DNA of 64,000 nt, taken from contig JANTQA010000023.1 in NCBI GenBank assembly GCA_027625915.1, forward strand, positions 8,866,001-8,930,000, given 5' to 3'. Made by a program: the position numbers and the translations under genes. Below, piece after piece: positions 1 through 11,420 of this stretch (its first letter is position 1; every line of letters begins with the position of its first letter). The notes under the pieces were generated by a model that ran no database searches, was not told the origin of the DNA, and saw only the letters and a list, made by a program, of their open reading frames with translations. The stretch is from Anaeramoeba flamelloides (Eukaryota; Metamonada; Anaeramoebidae).

Positions 1-21
1 AGTGTCTGTTAAAAATTATTA

Positions 22-150
22 AAAAAACCGGTCGCTGATGTTAGTATTGAAGAAATAATAGGTGATGAAGACAAATACATTCAAAAAACAATTTGGTCTT
101 CGAGAGGGTTCAAATTTCAACCAGTGTTGGACATAAAGGTACTAAAATAA
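22..150 (+). pseudogene. possible 3' coding scrap at window edge
   Basis: Reading from base 22 gives 42 codons of protein-like sequence (KKPVADVSIEEIIGDED, then a stretch ending in VLDIKVLK) before a TAA at 148-150. The composition is much less AT-driven than the surrounding spacer. A stop lies just upstream at 10-12 and there is no AG between that stop and base 22 to serve as a splice acceptor, so as it stands it cannot be a simple last exon. It may be a decayed gene end or chance. I do not recognise a family. Confidence 0.2.
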
Positions 151-789
151 AAAAAATAAAGCAAGAGCATCACTTGCTACTTTAAATTGGAACTATCGGA
201 AGTTAAATAAAAACAAAAATTCTGAGATTCACCTAACACTTGTAAAAGCATTAGTGAATCAGAATTCTTTTATTTGAGTTAACAAATTTTTTTATAATTG
301 AGCATCGTTTTTTTTTATTTATCAATTTCTTCTTCCTTTTCTTTTTTTTTTTACGTTTTGAATCCCAATAAGTAATTGGAATTACAAACCAATCATAACT
401 TCAGTACAATAATTACTGAACCTCTTTGCTTTTGTGGTCTTTAATACAAAAAAAAATCTTCAAAAGCAAACAATAAAAAATGTCGGTACACCCATACCGA
501 TTTAAATACGTTAATTCCTCCTTTAAAATAGAATAGTTATAAGATTTTAACAAAAATAACTTTTTTAAATAATGAAAAATTCTTTTCTTTATTCATTTTC
601 TAAATGAAAAATAAGACTGAAAAAACAATCTAAATATTTCGTAACAATTTGAAAATGATCGAGAATAAACAAATATAACAAAATAAGAATAAATTTGAGT
701 GCAATATTGAAAAATAAAAAAACAAACAATCATTTTTTGTTTTTATTTTTTTACTTGTTTTTTTATTATTTGAATAAAGTCATTTCTAA

Positions 790-1416
790 ATGGATAGCCT
801 TGTCGGATTTGTTGGAAAAAATTATGTGTTAATGGCAGGAGACACTAACGCAGGAAGATCAATTATGAGACTCAAAGATGATTTTGATAAATTGGTCACA
901 ATTGATAGCCACAAAATACTTGCAAAATCAGGAGAAATAGGAGACGGTAACCAATTTTGTAATTTGATTATCAGGAATGTGTCTCTTTATCGAATAAGGA
1001 ACGAAACAGAATTGACAACAAAATCTGTTGCTCATTACACGCGTAGACAATTAGCAACCGCAATCAGAAAGAACCCTTATTCTGTTAACCTCCTTTTAGG
1101 CGGCTATGACAAAAAGGATCAAAAAGGATCCTTGTATTATCTCGACTATTTGGGTTCAAGTAAAAAAATTAATTATGGAGCACAAGGATATGCTGCGTTA
1201 TTTGTTGGCTCAATCCTTGATCGCTTTTGGAAAGAAGATCTCGACTTTGAAGACGGCCTTGAGCTTATGAAAAAATGTTTGAGGGAAGTTGAAAAAAGAT
1301 TAATTATTGGGACAAGATGCTTCTTAATTAAAATGATTAACCCGGACGGAATTTCTGTTGTTGAAAAAGTCATGATAAACTCTAAAAATAAAAATGAAAT
1401 TGAAGAAGAAAATTAA
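790..1416 (+). CDS. PSMB2: 20S proteasome subunit beta-4 (PSMB2/Pre1 type)
   Basis: This single-exon gene encodes 208 aa. It matches the beta-4 subunit of the 20S proteasome core in length (human PSMB2 is 201 aa) and along its length. Visible landmarks are the N-terminal strand GFVGKNYVLMAGDT, MRLKDDFDKL (human QMKDDHDKM), the helix YTRRQLATAIRK followed by YSVNLLLGGYD, then LYYLDYLGS, and SILDRFWK with ELMKKCLREVEKR near the C-terminus. As in other beta-4 subunits there is no propeptide and no catalytic threonine at position 1, so it is a structural ring subunit rather than an active protease. The ATG at 790 is the family-typical start. Downstream to about 1480 the DNA becomes T-rich spacer. 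Function is assigned from family knowledge; cytosolic and nuclear location is inferred. Confidence 0.96.
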   Translation: MDSLVGFVGKNYVLMAGDTNAGRSIMRLKDDFDKLVTIDSHKILAKSGEIGDGNQFCNLIIRNVSLYRIRNETELTTKSVAHYTRRQLATAIRKNPYSVNLLLGGYDKKDQKGSLYYLDYLGSSKKINYGAQGYAALFVGSILDRFWKEDLDFEDGLELMKKCLREVEKRLIIGTRCFLIKMINPDGISVVEKVMINSKNKNEIEEEN

Positions 1417-3937
1417 AGAATTCTGAATGTATCAAATTGTTTCCTTTAAAATAAAATAAACTAAACACTTTACTCTTTATTTCCATTCTTTTTTTGTTTT
1501 TTTTCTTTTCTTTTCTTCACTTCTCTTTTTTTTTTTTTTTTCTCATTAAAAGATCCTTTTTGAAAAAACATTTTTTGAATTTTAATAATTTTATCTTTCA
1601 AACCTTTTTCTTTTTTTTTTTTTATTTCTTGTTGATTTGTTGTGATTTTTTTGTTTATTTAAAAGGTCTACAAACCAATCTCTTTGATCTCAAAACATAC
1701 CCACTATTGAAGACAGTAAAAATGAAAGCTATTTACCAAGACACCTTTTTAACGAACAAAAACAAGAAAATTATCAAATCGCTTCAATTACAACCTGTTT
1801 TGTGTGTCACCTAGAAACAGAAAATTAAATAAATACCTTTGAAATATTTTGTAAAGAACCAAAGTTCAAAAAACAAAAAATTCATTGAGTTGAATTTACT
1901 TTTTTTTGAAACTTTCATTTGAATCATAATTGGGAATAAATTTTCACAACAGTTTCCTTTTTTAACTCACAAACTTTCAATTTGGAAATTGTTTTTGTTG
2001 ATCTTTTTTTCTTGATATGTTTTTTTAAGTAGTTTGGATTGGTATACTTTTAGGTGAACAAACAATTTGAAATGAACGGGATATTTTAGAATTGAATAAA
2101 AAAAGTAGAAAATATAATCTTTTTTTTTTCAGATTGTTAATTGATTTCCGTTTAATATATAGTTTATACTCAAAAATGATCTTATTTTATTTATGATTCA
2201 GTGGTTTGAGTGCACATAGAAATTTTTTTTTTGGATTTACCACAATAGGTTGATTTGAAATGTCTCAATTAAAAATTTATATTAACCTTGGGTAAAGAAT
2301 GGGAAAAAAGAAACTTATGAATGAGAAATCAATTCTAACATTTTCAATTTAAAAAACACAATAAACTTATATTGATATTATACCAAAAGATAACTTCATA
2401 TAATCTTAGGAAAATCAATTCAAAAAAGTTTTTATTGAAAATAATGTTAAATGATTTTGTTCTATTAACAAAATAATAATAATAATTTCATATACAAAAA
2501 AAAATTAGAAGCATTAAGTACTGAACAACAAACTCGATCATTGAGAATTTAATTTCAATCCTTAACTATCCTATACAAGTATATAAAAAAATATTTACTA
2601 ACCCTCTTTTTCTTGCTTAATAAAATGATATTTTTAAAAAAATATTTGTTTTTTTTTTGACAAATCATAAACTTTTCCGACTAATTTGTTAAATTTTAAT
2701 ATTAATTCATAAAATAACCATTAATTACTTAAAAAAAAAATTACAATTTCTTGGTTTTAGAAAATTTTTTATTAAATATAAATAAATATATAAACAAAAA
2801 GTTACCAAATACTGAATTTATATTTTCATAAAGCTTAAATTTTTCAGTAAATATCAAAAAAAAATAGTTTTGAAATCATGATAAAAAATAAATTTTAATG
2901 ATATAATAATTTTTTACTTTAATAGTTTAATTATTTTTCTTTTTTTCTTTTTTATTTAGTAAATTTTCTTGAATTACTCCTTTCTCAAAATAAATAAATA
3001 AATGTAAAACAAATTTTCATTATTTGATCATATTTTTTTGATCAATTTTATTTGTTTTTACTTTTTAAAAGTATATTTTTTGGCTGTGTGTGTTATATTT
3101 AATTGCTATATAAAATGAAAAATATAATTTTTATAAAATTAATTTTATACTTTTGCAATTTTTAAAGAGAAAGTAAATTATTATTTTTTTTAATTTTTTT
3201 TTAAATAATAATAGTTTTTAATTGTGGAAAATAATTCAAAAAAATAATTTTATAGTTTAATATATTGAATGGGTATCAATTGTTTTTCTTATTTTCAAAA
3301 AAATTATATAATAAAAAAAAATTAATGATTATTTTACAAAATTCAAAAAATACAAAAAAAATTTTCAATGGAAAAATTGCAGAAAAAAGTTATTTTTTTT
3401 TTATTTAACCAAAAAATATTAAAAATAAGTGAAATAACATTTGAAAAAATTTAATCGATATGAAATATTTAATTATATATACGCATTTTCAAAATTATCT
3501 TGTTTTTTTTTGAATAAATGTAAAAATAATTTATATTTTTTTAGTTTTGATTTGGACTTCTATTTAATATTTTTTAATTTTTAGAGAGGGTTTAAAAATA
3601 TAATTTTGAAGGATTCATTGTTGATAAATTAATTTAATTAACTATTTGTTATAAATTTAAATTAAAACAATAAAAAAAAACAAAAAATATTTAAAAAAAA
3701 ATGATTTTTTTTTATTTTTATTTTTTATTACTTGAATTAGTGTTTTATAAAGTAGTTAACTTAGAATTTTTACATGCAAAAAAAGTAATTTTTATTAGAT
3801 AAAAATACAATATTTAGTGAGATTTTCAAAGAAAACAAAATGAAAATACAATTTCTTTTTTTTTTTTTTGACTTTTTGGAAGAGGTGATTAGTAAATTCA
3901 AGAAAACAACAATTCTTGGGAATATTTTTATTAAATA
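1417..3937. other. AT-rich spacer, no gene seen
   Basis: This stretch has long T and A runs and short AT repeats but no reading frame with protein-like composition. A 106-codon frame at 1494-1814 begins in a poly-T tract and encodes mostly Phe; I do not count it as a gene. Confidence 0.6.
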
Positions 3938-5213
3938 TTATAATATTCGAGGTTTTGATGATAACATGCTATAATTCACGATAAAGTTACAAAAATCGTG
4001 ATAATTTTCATCAAATTGTGATATATCAGAAAATCGCGAAATTAAATATTATCGTGATAATATAACAAATCGCGATATTCTATAAAATCGCGATAATTAT
4101 TAAAAAATCGTGATAAATGCAAAAATATCGCAATTACTTTTTAATCACGATATAACAGTTGATGAGTTTTTGGGCTAATTGAGAAATATTTTGAATAAAA
4201 AATTTTTATTGATCAAAAAATAGCTTAGGTGACAAAAAGTCATTCTTTGAAAAAACAACAAAAAAGATACTTGATCCAATCAAGGATTAGATCAAAGAGT
4301 TTTGTTGTGTTTTCATTTTATTTGGTTGACAAACCGATCGACCCTTTTAGATCAACAACAATAAGAACTTTCGAGAAATAAATATTGTTTCAGTTAATGG
4401 TGGTGTTGGAAATTGTGTTGAATAATTAGCTTCTAAAACAACCAACACTTAATCTGTTCTTTAAAGAATGTTTTCTTGGGTTACAATATTTTCATTTTTT
4501 CTAAGAAAGCTAAAAGGAGTTGGATAACTTTTCAAAAGATTTCACAACATACTTGCCAGATGATTACCAATTATTAAGATTTTTTTATACAATTCTTGTC
4601 TTCTTCTTCTTTTTCTACTCATATCTTTGTATTGGACAGAAAACACAATTAGAATAATAGAGGTTTTTGTTTGTTCTATGACCAATAAGAAGTCAAATTA
4701 TTCTTTATTCTTTTTGGCTATTTAAAATTGTGAAGGTAACAACTCCATTTTAAGAAAACACACATAATTTATATTCAAGTGTATTGATGAGATGGGTAAT
4801 TATTAGTTTGATCATCAAATTTGTTTGAGATGTATATAAAGTTATAAAAAAAAAATGAAAAGAATAAAATTTTTTTCCACAACAAACCAAACTCATTCAC
4901 TTTATTAAAGTTTTATGTCTTTCAAAACTTTCAAACACTCGAAGACAGTTCATAACCCTTACAAACACTTTCTGGCATTATTAAAGGGGAAATTTTAGTA
5001 AAAATCTCAAGGCTTGGTAAAATTCAAGAGATTTTTTTTAAAAATGAAATGAAAATAATAATTTTTCATTTTTTCGCGAATAATATGTTTATCACGATTT
5101 TATGATTTTTTCGGAATAAAGTTGGACTAATCGCGATTTTTTTAATATTATTGCGATTTTATTGTTAATATCATGATAATATATGTTATCATCATAACCT
5201 CTATTATATTCAA
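3938..5213. mobile_element. 1.27-kb TIR element with ATCGCGATAA-like motif arrays
   Basis: The ends are imperfect inverted repeats of about 40 bp that share the core GAGGTTTTGATGATAACAT (left, near 3949) and its counterpart GAGGTTATGATGATAACAT read on the minus strand (right, near 5200). Inside the left end, between about 3975 and 4155, about ten copies of a motif of the form ATCG(C/T)GATAA are packed on both strands. Fewer copies (about 5083-5180) sit inside the right end. The middle has no long reading frame. This fits a non-autonomous DNA transposon whose subterminal repeats would bind a transposase, but I cannot name the superfamily. A partial second copy is at 20785-21090. Confidence 0.6.
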
Positions 5214-5289
5214 ATAAAACTTTGATTTTATGTCTTAAAATTTAAAAAATTGTTTTATTGATTGAGAAATAAAAACAGTGATATAATTT

Positions 5290-5580
5290 TTGATGATATG
5301 TATGGTGGTGTTGTAAAAAAAAAAAAAATTATCCTATTGATCTTATCATATGGGAATGTAAATATCCAAAAAAACAAGAAAAAAAAGCCAAAACCTACTC
5401 AAAAAAAATAAAGATTTTGATTCTAATATTGTTGATAAAGAAGATATAGATGGATTGTTGAGGAAAGGGAACAATAGAGAATATAATATTATAATAGAAT
5501 ATATTCTGACTAACAGGGATCAACATGCTATAGAGAAAAAATTACAAAAATTTATAAGATCTAGGATCACCTAATCAAAC
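5290..5580 (+). mobile_element. LINE 3'-end remnant (zf-RVT-like tail)
   Basis: A degraded frame contains PIDLIIWECKYPK, which resembles the His/Trp-x-Cys part of the zinc-finger-like tail (zf-RVT) that follows the reverse transcriptase of many non-LTR retrotransposons. A similar, better preserved tail lies at 27947-28423. The sequence runs on in broken frames to about 5580. It directly abuts the TIR element on its left. Confidence 0.4.
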
Positions 5581-8283
5581 AAATCCTAATACAAATTAAA
5601 ATAAAACAAAAATTTTTACATGTCGGTTTAGAATAATACTATTGAAAAAAACATTTTGAATCAGTAATTTTCCCATATATAAGTACATATAATACACAGT
5701 AGGATACAATATGTTGTTTTTATCACAAAAAAAAATTGGATAAAATTAAATTATTATAATCATTTAAAAAAAATAATCATCCCAAAATTCTTCAAATTAG
5801 TAATTTTTTTTTTTAAAAAAAAAGTTAAGGGATATTCAAAATAACTTTATTTATTTATTTATTGATGGGAGAAGTGTAACTTACACTCTATATATCCGAT
5901 TACTTTAATTTCATCAAATGTTATTGAAGTTTAAACTCAGAGATTCGGCGATTGTACAAGGGAAAGAAAAACCCAATTTTTTTATGTTTAAAAAGCAAAA
6001 GGAAAAAAATTGAAAAGAAAAAAAGTAAAAAAAAAGAAAATTGAAAATTCAAAAGGTGTTATAATTAACAATTGTTAAAAAATCAAAAAAAATAAACCAA
6101 TGCTATTTTTAATTTAGGACGCCCGATTTAACAACCACAATACTTTTGGTTGATTTAATAATTTTATAATTTATTGTGAATGTTCACTTGGAGATGGTTG
6201 TTAAGTTGTTATAATTTCTTTTTTTTTTTTTTTTTTTTTTGATCTTAAATGCTTCAACTTTTGGTCATATTTAGGCTTTGCTTTTTTGTTTTTATTTTAA
6301 AGTTACTCATACTTTCGTTTTTCAGTGTAACAGTATTAGCAAGTAACCACTTGATCTTTTTTCCTTTGGAACCCTTCTTCCCAATACGAATAAGATTCAG
6401 TCTGGGAAAAAAGGAAATTAAAATAAATAAATTTATTTATTTATCAAGAGAAAAAAGCAATAAATAAACAATTATCTTTATAAAGAAGAAGAAGATAAAT
6501 TACTAAAATATAATAATTAGAATTATAAATTCATTCGAGTTGTCAAATTAAAAATCATTTTCATTATAAACCACTTTTCATAATAAATGACACATCATAC
6601 ATTAGAATTTTGAATTGCTTTTGTATTGGTTTGAATTTTTTCCTCTCCGAATGAAAAGTTTACAAATAAACCATTTTTTCACTTTTTTATTTTTTCAACC
6701 GTGTTTTGTTAAAATGGAAAATGAAAATCAAAAAATGGAAAGAAGTAACAGATGAATTAATGAAAAAATTGGTTTCAAATATGAAAAAGAGATTAGATTT
6801 AGTTATTCAAATGTAAGGAGAAATCGACAAATGAGTTTTTTTACTTTTTCAAATTTCTATTTTTTATTTAATGCTTATTTCAAAATATATGTCCCAAGTT
6901 TTTTTTAACTGTTTTTTTTACTTTTTTTTATTTTATTTTTAGACAAAAAATAAATATCTCTTGAGTATAGAACTGAATATTAAAAGCGAAATTTTTATAT
7001 TATAATAGATAACTTCAATTATTAAAAATATTTTTCTTCAAAATTTGATTTTTAATGTGCCAATGTCTTTGAAAGGGGGTTTATATTAAAAGAGACATAA
7101 AAAAAAGAATAAAAAAATATCTTAATTGCTAATGTGTATGAAGTGATTCAACAAAATTAAGATATATTTGTCTGAAATATTATACTTGGTATTTAAGGGT
7201 TTTTATATCGGCATTAATAGAGGTAAAATTATATCCCATAGGATTGTTTTCTTTAAAAAAATCAATCAAAAAAAAATATTTTTAATTGAGGATAGATAAT
7301 ATAGAAAGATGATGAAAAACCAAAAATAAAAGAAATTAAAAAAAAAAGAAAAAATTGTTAAACCTAGATTAAAAGTTTTGGTAAATATACATACAAGTAT
7401 AAAATAAAATATTTTGGTATTTAACACATTATCCTCCCCAATTTTTTCCTTTTCTTTTACACAAAGAAATCCAAGGTTTTCAAACCGATATTTAAATTAA
7501 TTTTTCCACAATTTTTTTTTTAGATCTGTATATGTTAAATATTTTCTTCACAAAAAATTAACTCAATTTTTTGAGAAAAATTTTTTAAATTTGATCTCTA
7601 ATTTTTAGAATTTCTTTTTTAAATAATAAAGCTTTAATATAAAAATACCATTGTTATTTAGGGTTTATTGTTGTTTCTTTCGTTATTTAAAGTATACCTT
7701 TTCTAGAAAAAAAGAGATACTACTTTTAAATTCTAAAAACAGGTTACCAAGTCACACAGCTAGGTACACTTTAGTCCGGTAAATAAAATAAAAAGATCAA
7801 TTATTTCTAGATTTTCAATGACAATATTTCATTTATCACTTATTATTTTTAAAAATAAGATTATCTTTGAAAAGTTATTTATTCTTTCAAATTTTTAATA
7901 ATTACTAAAAGTTAGATTTCTTAAAACTTATATTTTTTGTAAATTAAAATTTTTCTAATTGATCTCCAAAAATCAAAACAAAAAAGGATCAGGATCTTTT
8001 GACTTCAAATAAAATTAAGAAAAAATTAACTCTTTTTAAATGAGAAAGTAATTGTCGATAGTTGATAAATGAAGTTGCTTATCAAGTTTAAATAAGACCC
8101 TTGTGTAAACAAGGGTTCTATTGGCTTCTAGTGAAAAGAAATTCAAAACTAACTCTTGAAATCATTTTTATTTTTTCTCTTATCGTTTTCTCTCGGTTAT
8201 TTCCGAAAATAATTTGCACACAAAAAATAACACAAAAATAAAAACATCAAAATTTTAACAATTCTATTTGAAAGGAAATCAAA
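5581..8283. other. AT-rich spacer, no gene seen
   Basis: Apart from a long T tract near 6220-6240 and general low complexity I see nothing here. A 72-codon frame at 6249-6467 has no recognisable features. Confidence 0.55.
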
Positions 8284-11214
8284 ATGTCTTCTTGGAGAAG
8301 ATTTTTTTCAGTCTCCAAAAAAAAGTTACCCAATGTTGACGTTGACTTAGAGTTACTCATGCAAGAAAAGAGAATCAACCCATTGAGTCATGTCAAAAAA
8401 AAAAAAACAATTTTCTCGTATTATGAAAGGTTTATCGTCCTGGGCGCGCCACCGAATTGGGACGAGACAAGGCCCAAGCTAAAAGCTGGCCGTGACATTG
8501 CTGATGCCGAGATCTTGTTTTGCTTACCTCAACGAGACAACGATCAAGAGGATTGGCTATCCTCGCAAAGCGATCCGCAAAGCCTGACAAATAAACACCG
8601 ATTCTCCAGAGGCACACAGGAGCTGTTACCTTTTTGCTTTCCAAATAAGGTACCAATTACTGGCTCGTATAAATACCAGCAAGAAAAGGGGATAGCTACA
8701 ACAGAAAAGGTGATTGGGAACAATGAAGAAAAATTTGTCTTCCTTTTAACAACCGAAGAAGGCATTCTATATGGCGTGTGCATGTATGTGAATGTGCCTA
8801 TTGGCTTTTTACCCTTCAAAGGCTATGAACTTCCATTTAATTATCAAAACAGAACAACAAATGGTGACAATATTCAGTCAAAAACTGAACGTTCAAGCGA
8901 TGGTGATCAAAATGATCAAAATGATCAAAAAGAGCAAATAAATAAAAAAAAAAAAAATTTGATAAAAAATAATAAAAAACCAAAAGAAAAAAAAAAGAAA
9001 AAAGGAACGAATGGAAAAAACAATAAAAAAAAATTAACAAACCAAAATCAGAAGGATCAAAACAAACAACAAAACAAATACGATAGTTATTTTTATAAGG
9101 GGTTTTATTCCAAAATAGAAAAAAACAAAAGGGTAAATGTGTCACCCTTGTGTTTCTGTTTTTTAACAAAGCTACCGTATTTTGAATTGCACTTTGACGT
9201 ATTGCATTCAATTAGTGCACTCATTAATATAAGACTATTAAGATCATCACTCAAACCGAGAGTATTTTTTTCGGAATTAACAAAACAAAGGCTAGTTTCA
9301 GTTCACAACAATTCCCAACCTCAAGTTGTTTTAAATTCAATTTCTTCTTCAAGGAAATTTCGAAAAAAAAAAAAAGAAAAAAAAAAATGCAAAGGAAAAA
9401 ATACAGAAATAAATAATGAGAAAGAGAAAGAAAAAGAGAAAGAAAAAGAGAAAGAAAAAGAGAAAGAGAAAGAGAAAGAGAAAGAGAAAGAGGAAGAGGA
9501 AGAGAAAGAGAAAGAAAAAGAGAAAGAAAAAGAGAAAGAAAAAGAGAAAGAGAAAAAAATTGAAAAAGTAAAAGAAAAAGAAAAAGAAAAAGAAAAAGAA
9601 AAAGAAAAAGAAAAAGAAAAAGAGAAAGAGAAAGAAAAAGAAAAAGAGAAACAAAAAGAAAAAGAAAAAGAGAAAGAAATTGAAAAAGAAAAAGTGAAAG
9701 AGAAAAAAAAAGAAAAAGAAATTAAAAAATTAAAATTAAAACCAAAAGAAAGACAATTAGATCCAAATCAGAATAAAAACCAAGAAACTAAAAAAAAACA
9801 AAAAACAAATATTGTTGATGGAAAAAACAATCTCAAAAAAGAAGAAAGAATAAAAACAAAATTGGTAACACCTAAAAAATCAATAACACGATCCCACAAC
9901 TCATCGAAATGTTTAAAAAAAAAAGATGACATTATTGATTTTTTAGAAAGATACAAAGACAGGAAAATTGAATCGAAAAATAGACTTTTTACAATCTTTC
10001 TTAGTGAAGAGTTAATTTCTATAAAATTTCAAACAAAGGGAAATGTTCAACAATCCTATGCAAAATATGGCTTTGGAGTCTTGTTTGGATCACTAGCAAT
10101 TGGAAACATCTTATCAACACTTCAGGTCGCATTATTAGAAAAATCCATTGTCTTTGTAAGCTCATCGTTAAGGGTATTATCAAGCTCTATTTTTGCTATC
10201 CTGCCGTTACTGTACCCCTTTAAATGGCAAGGCGCATTGGTCCCCATTTTGCCACCAGAATTATTAATGGTTATTGAGTCACCAGTACCGACGATAGTAG
10301 GTGTGACAAAGTTGCCCAAATCTGACAGTTTCAAGTCCAATTTTTTATTAGTTGACTTGGATAATAATAAATTACAATACATTCAAAACTGTATGATGAC
10401 GAACGAAGCGAAACTACCAACAATCCCGTACTTGCATGAATTATTCAATACAATCAAGAAGAAAATCAAGAAGTGTTCAAACGAATTTCCATTTTTATAT
10501 AAAAACCCTGAAAGGACAACGACAAAAAGGGATTTAAAAAGCACTTACAAATACGATGAGCCCGTTCCTAAGCATGTTTTATACATTCTTAAAATATTTA
10601 AAGACTATTATAATGTTTTATTCTCGGATTTCAGAAGGCACACTTATTCCGATGTATCTTCGAAAAACACATTGAGCATTTTTTTAAAAGAAAGCTTTCT
10701 TGCATTAGTTGATAAAAGTACACTTTCTTTTCTAACAATGTTTCTAGGTACTCAATGCTTTGAGGTTTATTCGAATCACAGATTAATAAAATTGCAAAAA
10801 AGCTTATCTAAGAAAATCAAAAAATCACCTCAAACTCAAATTTTAAATCTTTCCAACAATAACCCAAAATACAATAATGGTGGCACTGGTCGTCATTACC
10901 GTGGCGGTAAGGATAATGATGCAAATGGTAATTATGAGAGAAAAAGGAATAATAATGAAAAATATTGTAATTTAAAACTAAAGTTTGAAAAAAAGGAAAA
11001 AAAAATTATTTTACAAATAAATTTATTAAATGGGGAAAAAAGTGATAAGAATTCAAACAAAATTTTGACCAAATTAAGGAAAAGGAAACCATCAGTTGAT
11101 GAAGAAACTATTGAAATGAGAAATGGGAAATTATTTAGAATTAAAACTATTAATCTGATTAATTTTGAAACTGATCAAAAATTATTAGATTTTCAGATCA
11201 AAGAAAAAAAGTAA
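8284..11214 (+). CDS. DENN-domain protein with a long Lys-Glu repeat
   Basis: The product is 976 aa from one exon. DENN proteins are typically guanine-nucleotide exchange factors for Rab GTPases on endomembranes. The upstream DENN part is seen near residues 46-80 (YYERFIVLGAPPNWDE, then ILFCLPQ) and around residues 150-180. The core DENN motif is clear at about residues 590-680: LEKSIVFVSSSLRVLSSS, LLYPFKWQGALVPILP and ESPVPTIVGV. A downstream DENN-like helix pair lies at about 797-836 (FLKESFLALVDKS, FLTMFLGTQCFEVY). The upstream and core parts are separated by a lysine-rich linker (about 220-265) and roughly 100 residues of nearly pure (KE)n at about 379-480. The ATG at 8284 starts a good frame and no upstream exon is needed. 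The subfamily (DENND type) cannot be fixed. Long open frames on the other strand here are shadows of the repeat. Confidence 0.88.
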   Translation: MSSWRRFFSVSKKKLPNVDVDLELLMQEKRINPLSHVKKKKTIFSYYERFIVLGAPPNWDETRPKLKAGRDIADAEILFCLPQRDNDQEDWLSSQSDPQSLTNKHRFSRGTQELLPFCFPNKVPITGSYKYQQEKGIATTEKVIGNNEEKFVFLLTTEEGILYGVCMYVNVPIGFLPFKGYELPFNYQNRTTNGDNIQSKTERSSDGDQNDQNDQKEQINKKKKNLIKNNKKPKEKKKKKGTNGKNNKKKLTNQNQKDQNKQQNKYDSYFYKGFYSKIEKNKRVNVSPLCFCFLTKLPYFELHFDVLHSISALINIRLLRSSLKPRVFFSELTKQRLVSVHNNSQPQVVLNSISSSRKFRKKKKEKKKCKGKNTEINNEKEKEKEKEKEKEKEKEKEKEKEKEEEEEKEKEKEKEKEKEKEKEKKIEKVKEKEKEKEKEKEKEKEKEKEKEKEKEKQKEKEKEKEIEKEKVKEKKKEKEIKKLKLKPKERQLDPNQNKNQETKKKQKTNIVDGKNNLKKEERIKTKLVTPKKSITRSHNSSKCLKKKDDIIDFLERYKDRKIESKNRLFTIFLSEELISIKFQTKGNVQQSYAKYGFGVLFGSLAIGNILSTLQVALLEKSIVFVSSSLRVLSSSIFAILPLLYPFKWQGALVPILPPELLMVIESPVPTIVGVTKLPKSDSFKSNFLLVDLDNNKLQYIQNCMMTNEAKLPTIPYLHELFNTIKKKIKKCSNEFPFLYKNPERTTTKRDLKSTYKYDEPVPKHVLYILKIFKDYYNVLFSDFRRHTYSDVSSKNTLSIFLKESFLALVDKSTLSFLTMFLGTQCFEVYSNHRLIKLQKSLSKKIKKSPQTQILNLSNNNPKYNNGGTGRHYRGGKDNDANGNYERKRNNNEKYCNLKLKFEKKEKKIILQINLLNGEKSDKNSNKILTKLRKRKPSVDEETIEMRNGKLFRIKTINLINFETDQKLLDFQIKEKK
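9418..9722 (+). repeat. GAGAAA/GAAAAA microsatellite inside the DENN gene
   Basis: Purine-only hexamer repeats (GAGAAA, GAAAAA) run for about 300 bp and encode the Lys-Glu run. Mixed AAA/AAG and GAA/GAG use suggests repeated slippage while keeping frame. Confidence 0.9.
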
Positions 11215-11420
11215 AATTAATAACAATCCCAAAGATATTTTTTTTTTTTCATTTCAATTATTATTTTCATCATTATTATAATTTCTCGACTACATCATTT
11301 TTAAAATGGAGTTTTCCAAAGCTGGGAAAGTCTTCTGTTTTAAAATAGTTCATTTTTTTTGTTTTTAAAACTGTATTATGAAAAAATTAATTTTATACAT
11401 TTTATATAGGATGGTAAACT
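11215..11420. other. short spacer after DENN gene
   Basis: T-rich DNA with no feature seen. Confidence 0.5.

Noticed and set aside
1494-1814. 106-codon frame after the proteasome gene
   Set aside because: Its first half is translated poly-T (Phe-rich); the rest has no recognisable match or splice link.
8432-10382. Minus-strand open frames opposite the DENN gene, including a run of Phe/Leu at 9349-9654
   Set aside because: They are the reverse reading of the DENN coding sequence and its purine repeat; composition is not protein-like.
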